DNA from: an uncultured beta proteobacterium
GTDB taxonomy: Bacteria; Pseudomonadota; Gammaproteobacteria; Burkholderiales; Burkholderiaceae_C
Reading direction: 5' to 3'
Assembly: GCA_903870955.1 (NCBI GenBank)
Contig: CAIQEX010000708.1
Span: 1 to 12,237, forward strand
DNA length: 12,237 nt
Shown: piece after piece, positions 1-5,880 of the stretch
Position numbering within the stretch: the stretch's first letter is position 1
Layout of the letters: each line of letters starts with the position of its first letter
Made by a program: the position numbers and the translations under genes
The notes under the pieces: model-generated
The model's database searches: none
The model's input: only the letters and a program-made list of their open reading frames with translations
Told to the model about the DNA's origin: nothing

Positions 1-60
1 AAGTGGGCGCAACAAAGCAGGTTTGATTTGCATGATGGGAGTGGTGTGGGTGAGTATTGA

Positions 61-97
61 GCCCCCTGAAGGGGGCCTTGCCCGGCAGGCCGGGCAA
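61..97. repeat. Paired G/C-rich hairpins downstream of cytochrome c gene
   Basis: Two adjacent inverted repeats lie just beyond the stop codon of the cytochrome c gene. The first pairs GCCCCC (61-66) with GGGGGC (71-76) around a TGAA loop. The second pairs TTGCCCGG (78-85) with CCGGGCAA (90-97) around a four-base loop. They are well placed to end or protect the cytochrome transcript on the minus strand. No run of U follows either stem in that direction (the T-run precedes the second hairpin), so this is not a textbook intrinsic terminator. It could instead be a dispersed intergenic palindrome. Confidence 0.45.
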
Positions 98-105
98 AAA
101 GAATG

Positions 106-450
106 CTATTGAGCCAGGATCCAGGCGGCCAGGTTTTTCAGCTCCTTGGCATCTTTGGTGTCAATTATTTTGTGCTCTTCTTCCGTGCCATCCGAAAGCT
201 TGACCTTGTTTCCACTGGTGATGTTGTGGATCACTTTTTCTTCACCGTCTGCCTTGCCTTTGTACTTGGCAGCGATTTTTTGCAGTGAGGGGCCTTTTTT
301 GGTCTTTTCCACCGCATGGCATTTGAAGCAGTCATTCTTTTTGGCCAGTGCCTGTGCGGCATCGGCGTCAACTGCGGCGTAAGCGGTGGATGCGCATCCC
401 AGCGCAAGCATGGCAATGCCCAAAGGGAGGATTTTGGAGAGGTGTTTCAT
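106..450 (-). CDS. Small periplasmic class I-like c-type cytochrome, no methionine ligand
   Basis: This encodes a 114-residue electron carrier of the periplasm. Residues 1 to about 25 form a signal peptide (basic MKH start, hydrophobic core, TAYA cleavage-like end). The single haem attachment motif is CFKCH at residues 41-45. The size and single N-terminal CxxCH fit class I cytochrome c (c-551/c-552 type). There is no methionine anywhere after residue 14, so the usual Met sixth ligand is absent. The only other histidines of the mature chain are His75 and His93, and either could be the distal ligand. The middle is very lysine-rich, so the protein is probably basic. It is a single-gene unit with hairpins downstream, and an FNR-type box and promoter upstream suggest low-oxygen induction. 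The electron partner is unknown. Cytochrome identity is sure; the subclass is not. Confidence 0.9.
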   Translation of the reverse strand: MKHLSKILPLGIAMLALGCASTAYAAVDADAAQALAKKNDCFKCHAVEKTKKGPSLQKIAAKYKGKADGEEKVIHNITSGNKVKLSDGTEEEHKIIDTKDAKELKNLAAWILAQ

Positions 451-503
451 GGTCTTTTGCCTGTTGTGAGTGAAACGGTTCAGACTTGCGTCTGTTCGTC
501 CAA

Positions 504-533
504 ATTATGCGAGTGGGGCCAGAGCAAGGGCAA
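504..533 (-). promoter_or_regulatory. Predicted sigma70-type promoter of the cytochrome c gene
   Basis: Read on the minus strand, TTGCCC (533-528) and CATAAT (509-504) are separated by 18 bp. This gives a predicted start of transcription near 497 and a leader of about 47 bases before the ATG at 450. The -10 matches five of six consensus bases. The FNR-type box at 553-566 would be centred about -62 from this start, which is the classical class I activator position. This spacing agreement is the main support. Confidence 0.5.
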
Positions 534-552
534 TAGCTGCAATGTGATTCAC

Positions 553-566
553 TTGATTTACATCAA
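553..566. promoter_or_regulatory. FNR/ANR-type binding site
   Basis: The sequence TTGATTTACATCAA is a perfect match to the FNR-family consensus TTGATnnnnATCAA. It lies in the divergent region between the cytochrome c gene (minus) and the EamA transporter (plus). It is about 62 bp upstream of the predicted cytochrome transcription start, so oxygen-responsive activation of the cytochrome is the simplest reading. No clear promoter facing the transporter was found at a suitable distance. Confidence 0.65.
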
Positions 567-622
567 TCAGTGTTTGCGATGCTAGCGTTTAAAGACCTGC
601 CCAAAGCGTGACAAGGGCCTGA

Positions 623-1612
623 ATGTCAAAATGGATGGTGTCAAAGTCCTTCCCTGAACCGCGTTTTTCAACGACCCAATCCATGATCCAGCCGCATCGC
701 ATCAAACCCTCGCCCCTGGGTGGCTTGCTGCTCCTGATCTCGGCGATGGGTTGTTTTGCCGTACTCGACACCACGACCAAGGTGGTCACCGCGGAGGTGC
801 CCTTGTTGATGGCGCTTTGGGTTCTGTTTCTGATCCAAACGGTGGCCGCCGGTGGCTATGTGCTGTTGGCGCGCGGCCGGGCCAGTTTGAAGACCACACG
901 CATGGGCATGCACTTGGGGCGCGGAATCTTGTTGTTGGGGGTGCAGATGCTGGCTTTCTTCAGTCTGCATTACCTTCCGGTAGGCGAGTTCACTGCCATG
1001 GCGATGACCACCCCGTTGTTGGTGACCTTGTTGGCCAGTCGTGTCTTGGGTGAACACGTATCGGTTTTCAGGTTGTTGTTGGTGTTGGGCGGTCTGGCTG
1101 GAACAGTCGTGATCGTGCGGCCCGGAAGTAACGCCATAGGCTGGGCTCTTTTGCTGCCTTTTGCACTGGTGCTGGTCAACTCGGCTTTCCAGCTGTTGGC
1201 CAGCAAGATGGCGCGCACGGAAGATGCAGTAACGACCTTGTTCTACACCTGTTTAACCGGGCTGGTCGTGATGAGCCTGTCGCTGCCATGGGTCTGGGTA
1301 GCGGTGAGCAAACCGGGACTTTGGCTGGGTTTGCTGCTGATGGGGCTTACTGCCGCGGGTGGCAACCTGCTGTTTATTCTGGCCTTTGAGCGCGCGCCTG
1401 CGGCCACCTTGACGCCCTATATGTATTTGCAAATTGGTTTTGGTATTTTCGGTGGCTGGCTAATGTTTGACCATGTGCCGGATTTCTGGGCCCTGGTCGG
1501 CATGGGCATGGTGGCCTTGTGTGGTGTAGCGGGCGGCTTGCTGACCCTGCATGAAATGCGCCAGAGGCAGGCCGGGTTGCAGTCAGGCGTTCCTGAGCCG
1601 GCTGTGTCCTGA
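623..1612 (+). CDS. EamA/DMT-family inner-membrane transporter
   Basis: This is a membrane protein of the drug/metabolite transporter superfamily, RhaT/EamA type. It has about ten hydrophobic helices arranged as two EamA repeats, one in the N-terminal and one in the C-terminal half. It starts with a helix containing GGLLLLISAMGCFAVLD. Conserved-looking DMT segments include the TTPLLVTLLASRVLGEH stretch in repeat one, and PAATLTPYMYLQIGFGIFGG in repeat two. The ATG at 623 is kept because AAGGG (613-617) sits 5 bases upstream. A second in-frame ATG at 683 would give 309 residues, a more usual length before the first helix, and cannot be excluded. Members export or import amino acids, nucleosides or other metabolites, and the substrate here cannot be told. 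It stands alone, divergent from the cytochrome and convergent with the GGT gene 24 bases away. Confidence 0.85.
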   Translation: MSKWMVSKSFPEPRFSTTQSMIQPHRIKPSPLGGLLLLISAMGCFAVLDTTTKVVTAEVPLLMALWVLFLIQTVAAGGYVLLARGRASLKTTRMGMHLGRGILLLGVQMLAFFSLHYLPVGEFTAMAMTTPLLVTLLASRVLGEHVSVFRLLLVLGGLAGTVVIVRPGSNAIGWALLLPFALVLVNSAFQLLASKMARTEDAVTTLFYTCLTGLVVMSLSLPWVWVAVSKPGLWLGLLLMGLTAAGGNLLFILAFERAPAATLTPYMYLQIGFGIFGGWLMFDHVPDFWALVGMGMVALCGVAGGLLTLHEMRQRQAGLQSGVPEPAVS

Positions 1613-1615
1613 CTG
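1580..1615. repeat. Inverted repeat spanning the EamA stop codon
   Basis: CAGTCAGG (1580-1587) and CCTGACTG (1608-1615) form a perfect 8-bp stem with a 20-base loop that itself holds the palindrome AGCCGGCT (1596-1603). It spans the stop codon of the EamA gene in a 24-base convergent junction. It may help end transcription from both sides, but there is no U-tract in either direction. Confidence 0.35.
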
Positions 1616-1621
1616 ACAAAC

Positions 1622-1647
1622 TAAAGACCTAGAGACTTAAAGACCTA
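1622..1647. repeat. Short direct repeat TAAAGACCTA
   Basis: TAAAGACCTA occurs at 1622-1631 and again at 1638-1647, a 16-base period. The second copy supplies the stop codon of the minus-strand GGT gene. A similar TTAAAGACCT lies at 589-598 in front of the EamA gene, so the transporter is flanked by the motif. It may be chance. Confidence 0.35.
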
Positions 1648-3226
1648 TTGCAAGGCCGTCGCTGCGCGGGTCGTGGGCGCCAGACAGGAGGCCGCTTTTC
1701 GGGTCGATGGCAATCGCACCGGGGTGACCCATCAGCGGGCTTTGGGCGGCAATCAGGCTGATGGCATGGCCGCGATGGCGCAATTCGGCGACCACACCGG
1801 GCGCAACATCCGACTCCAGTTTGAGGGAATCCGTGGCGTCGGAGAAGGTCTTGCCCAGCAAAAAGCGGGGCGCCGCCAAGGCCGCCATCGGGTCCATGCC
1901 GTAGTCGATCAGCCGCGTCAGCACGGCCGCCAGAGTTTGCGGTTGGCCGTCGGCACCCTGGGTTCCGTATAGCAATTGCACCTTCCCATTCTTGCGATAC
2001 ATGCCGGGATTGAGCGTGTGGAATGGGCGTTTGCCCGGCGCCAGGCGATTGGGGTGCGCAGGGTCCATCGAGAACGCAGCGCCGCGGTTGTGCCAGAGCA
2101 AGTCGGTGTCCCCCACCAGTACGCCGCTACCCCAATCGAAATACACCGTAGCCAATACCGAGACGCTGTTTCCGGCGGCATCGGCTGCTGCCACATAAAC
2201 CGTGTCGCCATGCTGATACGGATGCGGCCAGGGCCTGGCCAGCTTGCGGTTGATATCACTGGCTTGCTGGTTCAAATGCGATGCTGAAAGGAGTAGCTCG
2301 GTTGGCACCGCGCCAAAGTCAGGGTCGGCTAGATAACGGTTGCGGTCCAGAAAGGCCTGCTTTACGGCCTCCACCAGCAGGTGGTAGTGGTCGGCACCGC
2401 CCTCGGCGACTTCTGCAAGGTTAAAGCGCTCCAGTAAGCCCATGATCTGCAGCGTCGTGATGCCCTGGGTCGGTGGCTGGTGCGCCAGCAGTTCACCACC
2501 ACGGTAGGGCACGCTTAGAGGGGGTTCAATGCGGGCACGGGTTTGCGCCAGGTCCTGCGCGGTGAGGGGGGAACCGGCTTCTTGCAATCCAGCGGCGATG
2601 CGCCGGGCCAACTGGCCTTCATAAAAGTCGCGTGGCCCGCGCACCGCGAGCGTTTCCAGCGTGCGTGCCAGTGCCGGCTGTTTGCGCACAAAGCCTTGCG
2701 GCGGCACCTGGCCATCGTGCAGGTAACTGCGGTAGATATCCGGCAATGTGGCCGCTTCAGGCAATCGAAAATTCAGCCAGAAACGTTCGGAGTTGCTGAT
2801 CTCAAAACCCCGGCTAGCCAATTGAATTGCAGGCGTGAGCAACGCACTCCAGCTTTGGCTGCCGGCCCACTCCGCTTGGCTGATGGCAAATGCCTGTCCC
2901 AGGGCATCTACCGTGGCGGCGGTCGTGAGTGCCGAGCGCGGGCCGCGCACCGGGATCGCGCCCGCGTAGCCCTGCACATCTGCCGCTGCCTGGCCGATGC
3001 CAGACAGGGTTTGCACCTTGCCCTGGCTATCACTCAGCAGAAAAAATGCATCGCCACCCAGACCGCAAAAATGCGGGTACGTCACACACAAGGCGGCGAC
3101 CGTGGCAATCGCTGCCTCGATCGCATTGCCACCGCGGGCCAGCACGTCCACACCGCACTGCGTGGCCAACGCATGCGGGCTGGTAACCATGCCCTGCGTT
3201 GATCGCGCAGAAACCTTGACACTCAT
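1637..3226 (-). CDS. Gamma-glutamyltransferase-family Ntn hydrolase (HpxW/YwrD-like)
   Basis: This 529-residue enzyme belongs to the gamma-glutamyltranspeptidase family, made as a precursor that cuts itself in front of a nucleophile threonine. Family signatures are GMVTSPHALAT near residue 12, GGNAIEAAIAT at 32-42, PHFCGLGGDAFF at 51-62, and NRLAPGKRPFHTLNPGM at 393-409. The likely nucleophile is Thr342 in GDTVY, which would give subunits of about 341 and 188 residues. This GDT context differs from the TTH of canonical glutathione-acting GGT and resembles GGT relatives such as HpxW, the oxamate amidohydrolase of Klebsiella, from memory of the family. There is no signal peptide, so a cytoplasmic amidohydrolase is more likely than a periplasmic glutathione enzyme. 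It overlaps the upstream deacetylase-like gene by 4 bases (ATGA, 3223-3226) and is last in its operon. The true substrate is not known. Confidence 0.85.
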   Translation of the reverse strand: MSVKVSARSTQGMVTSPHALATQCGVDVLARGGNAIEAAIATVAALCVTYPHFCGLGGDAFFLLSDSQGKVQTLSGIGQAAADVQGYAGAIPVRGPRSALTTAATVDALGQAFAISQAEWAGSQSWSALLTPAIQLASRGFEISNSERFWLNFRLPEAATLPDIYRSYLHDGQVPPQGFVRKQPALARTLETLAVRGPRDFYEGQLARRIAAGLQEAGSPLTAQDLAQTRARIEPPLSVPYRGGELLAHQPPTQGITTLQIMGLLERFNLAEVAEGGADHYHLLVEAVKQAFLDRNRYLADPDFGAVPTELLLSASHLNQQASDINRKLARPWPHPYQHGDTVYVAAADAAGNSVSVLATVYFDWGSGVLVGDTDLLWHNRGAAFSMDPAHPNRLAPGKRPFHTLNPGMYRKNGKVQLLYGTQGADGQPQTLAAVLTRLIDYGMDPMAALAAPRFLLGKTFSDATDSLKLESDVAPGVVAELRHRGHAISLIAAQSPLMGHPGAIAIDPKSGLLSGAHDPRSDGLAIGL

Positions 3227-4167
3227 GGTTTGGCAGACGGCAGTGTTTGCATGTGCTGGTAAATAGCGCCCGGTGTGGTGACCCAGATATCACCCTGGTC
3301 ACGCGCCGCCGCGATGTGTTGCAGTGCGCGGCGCAGGTGCCTTAGCCGGTAGGGCTGGCCGACGATGTAGGGGTGCAGCGCAATGCCCATCACCAGGCAT
3401 TGCTGCTGGCTTTGGACCCGCATCTCGTCAAAGTTGTCTATCACCATGTCGGCAAAAGCGCAGCCATCGAGATGCCGCCCCATGATCATCGGAATATCGT
3501 TGAGTTCCTGCGGGTAAGGGATGGACCATAACGTTTTGCCACTGCGCGTTTGCATGGGCGTGGGCTGGTCGTCGTGGGCCCAGTTCAGCGTGTAGGTATA
3601 GCCCGCTTCGGCCAGCAGGTCCGGCGTTGTCAGGCTCTCGGAGATCCAGGGCGACAGCCAGCCCGCCGGTGGCCTTCCCTGCAGTTTCTCGATGCGGTCG
3701 CGGCATCCTGCCAGCAGTTCGCGCTCCTGTTCCTCGGCATAGTCGGACTGGCGGTACGCGTTACTGTGGCCATGGCCCACCAGTTCGTCACCGCGTGCCA
3801 GCACCGCCTGAAGCAACTCCGGGCAATGGTCGATCAGAGCGGTGTTGATCAGCGCAGCGGTTGGCAAGCACAGTTGGTCGAACAGTTCCAGGCAGCGCCA
3901 GGCGCCGACCCGGTTTCCATATTCTCGCCAGGCGTAGTTGAGCACGTCGGGTTGTGGAGACTGCGGACCGATGCCGGCACCCAGTCCTTCGCCAAAAGCG
4001 AAGTGCTCCAGGTTAAAGCCAATATAGACAGCCAGCCGCTTGCCACCCGGCCAGGTGAAATCCGGGCGTTGGGTGATGGCGCGGTAGCTGAAGCGGCCAT
4101 GCGTGGCGAGGGGCGCAAAGGTAGAACCTCCGTAGGCCTGGGACGCAACGGGCTTGGATGCCGGCAT
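3223..4167 (-). CDS. PuuE-like polysaccharide-deacetylase-family hydrolase
   Basis: This 314-residue protein has the carbohydrate esterase 4/NodB fold, of the branch containing PuuE allantoinase and cyclic imide hydrolases rather than chitin deacetylases. Supporting segments are RLAVYIGFNLEH at 44-55, GHGHSNAYRQ at 131-140, PPAGWLSPWISES at 166-178, DDQPTPM at 199-205, and ALHPYIVGQPYRL at 263-275. The NodB TFDDG aspartates are absent; Glu54 stands in that region, so metal use may differ. No signal peptide is present, which argues for a cytoplasmic substrate such as a cyclic amide or ureide. The start at 4167 puts the gene 2 bases after the SnoaL-like gene; an upstream in-frame ATG at 4224 would overlap that gene and is less likely. 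Its stop overlaps the GGT start. Function assignment is by family and context; allantoinase itself is not shown. Confidence 0.85.
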   Translation of the reverse strand: MPASKPVASQAYGGSTFAPLATHGRFSYRAITQRPDFTWPGGKRLAVYIGFNLEHFAFGEGLGAGIGPQSPQPDVLNYAWREYGNRVGAWRCLELFDQLCLPTAALINTALIDHCPELLQAVLARGDELVGHGHSNAYRQSDYAEEQERELLAGCRDRIEKLQGRPPAGWLSPWISESLTTPDLLAEAGYTYTLNWAHDDQPTPMQTRSGKTLWSIPYPQELNDIPMIMGRHLDGCAFADMVIDNFDEMRVQSQQQCLVMGIALHPYIVGQPYRLRHLRRALQHIAAARDQGDIWVTTPGAIYQHMQTLPSAKP

Positions 4168-4169
4168 AT

Positions 4170-4583
4170 TCAAAGCACGGCCAGCCCGGCGCGCACCAGC
4201 ATCCACTCGGCACTGTCGTTCCACACATCCATCTGCACGATCTTGCCGTGGCGCACCACATACCGGTCGACATAGCGATTGCCTTCAAACGGTGTGCCGT
4301 CCAACCATTCGCCGTACAGCGTGCCAATGTTGTAGACGATGGCTTCTTCGTCGGTGGCTCCGGTGACCAGATCGGTCCGCTCGAATCGCTTCTTGACCCA
4401 CTTGTAGCGCGCGGCATTGAAAGCACTGGTCTCGGACGGATCGCGCATCGGGCGTCCACCCGTAAAGCGGATGCGCAATTCCGGCGAGGTGAAGGCCCGC
4501 GCGCCCGCGGGGTCTGGAATCATGATGATGCGCAGAAACTCTTCCACGATTTCTTTGGGGTCGAGATTTTTAGGTTGGGTCAT
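4170..4583 (-). CDS. SnoaL/NTF2-like small protein
   Basis: A 137-residue protein with the look of the SnoaL/NTF2-like alpha+beta fold. It has a helical N-terminus (KEIVEEFLRIIMIPD), a central strand region (GEWLDGTPFEGNRYVDRYVV, 91-110) and the closing HGKIVQMDVWND at 112-123 typical of SnoaL-like domains. Such proteins serve as small isomerases, cyclases or hydrolases, or as binding partners, so no reaction is claimed. It is the first gene of the minus-strand operon, 2 bases before the PuuE-like gene. The ATG at 4583 was chosen; a second ATG at 4592 (MQCMTQ) overlaps one of the TGCATACA repeats. Neither has a strong Shine-Dalgarno site. In the same frame an open stretch continues upstream antisense to the ABC ATPase, which is not part of this protein. 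Confidence 0.75.
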   Translation of the reverse strand: MTQPKNLDPKEIVEEFLRIIMIPDPAGARAFTSPELRIRFTGGRPMRDPSETSAFNAARYKWVKKRFERTDLVTGATDEEAIVYNIGTLYGEWLDGTPFEGNRYVDRYVVRHGKIVQMDVWNDSAEWMLVRAGLAVL

Positions 4584-4587
4584 GCAC

Positions 4588-4596
4588 TGCATACAA
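4588..4596. promoter_or_regulatory. Putative GntR operator copy 1 (TGCATACAA)
   Basis: TGCATACAA, identical over nine bases to the copy at 4725-4733, lies 5 bases before the SnoaL-like start codon. A bound repressor here could block expression of the minus-strand operon. Assignment to the locus GntR protein is inference. Confidence 0.4.
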
Positions 4597-4701
4597 GCAG
4601 TTTCCATTCCATAGCGGGCGCACCGCGTTAGGCAACCGATGCACCGTTTTGTTCGCGGCATGCACCCCGGCACGGGGAGGTCTGCACAAAGGCAGTGCAT
4701 T

Positions 4702-4710
4702 TTGCATACA
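4702..4710. promoter_or_regulatory. Putative GntR operator copy 2 (TTGCATACA)
   Basis: TTGCATACA, in the middle of the divergent intergenic region, begins exactly 22 bp before copy 3. That is about two turns of the helix, so dimers bound at both would lie on the same face. TTGCATACAA is an imperfect palindrome (TTG, centre AT, CAA), as expected for a dimeric regulator. Confidence 0.45.
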
Positions 4711-4723
4711 GTCCGTGCGCAGA

Positions 4724-4733
4724 TTGCATACAA
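4724..4733. promoter_or_regulatory. Putative GntR operator copy 3 (TTGCATACAA)
   Basis: TTGCATACAA is the fullest copy of the repeat, 36 bp before the ATPase start codon. It is positioned to control the importer operon. No strong -35/-10 pair was found near it on either strand, so the promoters are either weak or dependent on an activator. Confidence 0.45.
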
Positions 4734-4769
4734 AACGCTGGCACGGCCTTTGCGTACTGCATCGTCCAT

Positions 4770-5807
4770 ATGAATGCTGACGCGACTCCCACCAGTGCCA
4801 TCGAAGTGGTTGGTTTGACCAAGCGCTACGGCGCGGGAAAGCCTGCCGTAGACAACATCAACCTGCGCATAGCCAGCGGCAGTTACTGCTGTCTGCTCGG
4901 GCCTTCGGGCTGCGGCAAGAGCACAACGCTGCGCATGATTGCCGGCCATGAAACGGTCAGCAGCGGCGACGTGTTGCTGGAGAACCGCAACATCACCGAC
5001 CTGCCTGCCGCCGAGCGGGGTACGGCCATGATGTTCCAGAGCTTTGCGCTGTTTCCGCACCTGAGTGCACTGGACAACGTGGCCTTTAGCTTGAAGATGA
5101 AAGGCATCTCGAAAGCCGAGCGCCATGCCAAGGCGCAGGATCTTTTGGAGCGCGTCGCCATGGGGCATCTGGCGGCACGCAAGCCCGGTGAACTGTCGGG
5201 TGGTCAGCAGCAACGCGTGGCGCTGGCCCGCGCCTTGATTACGCAACCCAAGGCCCTGCTGCTGGATGAACCTTTGTCGGCGCTGGACCCGTTTTTGCGT
5301 ATCCAGATGCGTGCCGAATTGCGCCGCTGGCAAAAGGAACTGGGCCTGACCTTTATCCATGTGACGCACTCGCAGGAAGAGGCCATGGCCCTGGCCGACA
5401 CCATGGTCGTGATGAACCACGGCATCATTGAACAAAGCGGTTCGCCCCACGCCATCTATAACAAGCCACTCAACGAATTTGTAGCCCGCTTCATGGGCGG
5501 CCATAACGTGATTGAAACGCCTTCCGGCAAAATTGGCGTGCGCACCGACCAGACCCGCATTGCCCGCGAAGGGGCACCCGAGATTGCCGGTCTGCCCTGT
5601 ATTTCAGCACTGGTCACGGACGTGGAATACCAGGGCACCTATGTGCTATTGGGCCTGCAAAACCCCGCTGCCACACACGCCGTGGTCAGCAGTGCCGAGT
5701 ACTCCGTCATGTTGTCCGAGCAACAGTTCACTGCCACGCCTTTTGCCGTGGGAGACGCCGTGCAACTGGCCTGGACGACCGAATCCGCGCATGCCTTGCA
5801 GGCCTGA
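4770..5807 (+). CDS. ABC importer ATPase, PotA-like (polyamine/opine type)
   Basis: This 345-residue cytoplasmic ATPase powers the importer encoded downstream. The Walker A motif GPSGCGKST spans residues 44-52, the Q-loop glutamine is Gln90 (MFQSFALFPH), the ABC signature LSGGQQQRVALARAL spans 142-156, Walker B ALLLDEPLSALD spans 162-173, and the switch His200 is in VTHSQEEAMALAD. Residues from about 245 form a TOBE-like domain typical of PotA/FbpC/MalK-type proteins. All catalytic parts are present. It is the first gene of the plus-strand operon. The ATG at 4770 fits the normal family N-terminus; an in-frame ATG at 4695 would add 25 cysteine-rich residues and run across the repeat region, so it was rejected. 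No clear Shine-Dalgarno site precedes 4770. The substrate is set by the binding protein, not by this gene. Confidence 0.93.
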   Translation: MNADATPTSAIEVVGLTKRYGAGKPAVDNINLRIASGSYCCLLGPSGCGKSTTLRMIAGHETVSSGDVLLENRNITDLPAAERGTAMMFQSFALFPHLSALDNVAFSLKMKGISKAERHAKAQDLLERVAMGHLAARKPGELSGGQQQRVALARALITQPKALLLDEPLSALDPFLRIQMRAELRRWQKELGLTFIHVTHSQEEAMALADTMVVMNHGIIEQSGSPHAIYNKPLNEFVARFMGGHNVIETPSGKIGVRTDQTRIAREGAPEIAGLPCISALVTDVEYQGTYVLLGLQNPAATHAVVSSAEYSVMLSEQQFTATPFAVGDAVQLAWTTESAHALQA

Positions 5808-5866
5808 TGCGCAGCCTGATGTACGCCCCCTTTCCCTCACCCTTCGAAAGAAGTTTCACCACCCCC

Positions 5867-5873
5867 AAAGGAG
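5867..5873 (+). promoter_or_regulatory. Strong ribosome binding site of binding-protein gene
   Basis: AAAGGAG lies 7 bases before the ATG at 5881. It fixes that start against the in-frame ATG at 5923, and would give the binding protein stronger translation than its operon partners, which lack good sites. Confidence 0.75.
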
Positions 5874-5880
5874 TTTCTCC

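Noticed and set aside
1..60. A gene or regulatory element at the left edge
   Set aside because: No frame with protein character, ribosome site or clear repeat was seen before the hairpins at 61-97.
4695..4769. N-terminal extension of the ABC ATPase from the ATG at 4695
   Set aside because: The added residues are unlike ATPase N-termini and would be encoded across the TGCATACA repeats.
4584..5504. An upstream extension of the SnoaL-like frame, antisense to the ATPase
   Set aside because: It lies over the well-conserved ABC ATPase gene and crosses the divergent control region. Only the last 137 codons look like protein, so the start was set at 4583.
5512..5880. N-terminal extension of the binding protein over the ATPase 3' end
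   Set aside because: It overlaps the TOBE region of the ATPase in another frame, and the strong ribosome site plus Tat signal place the start at 5881.
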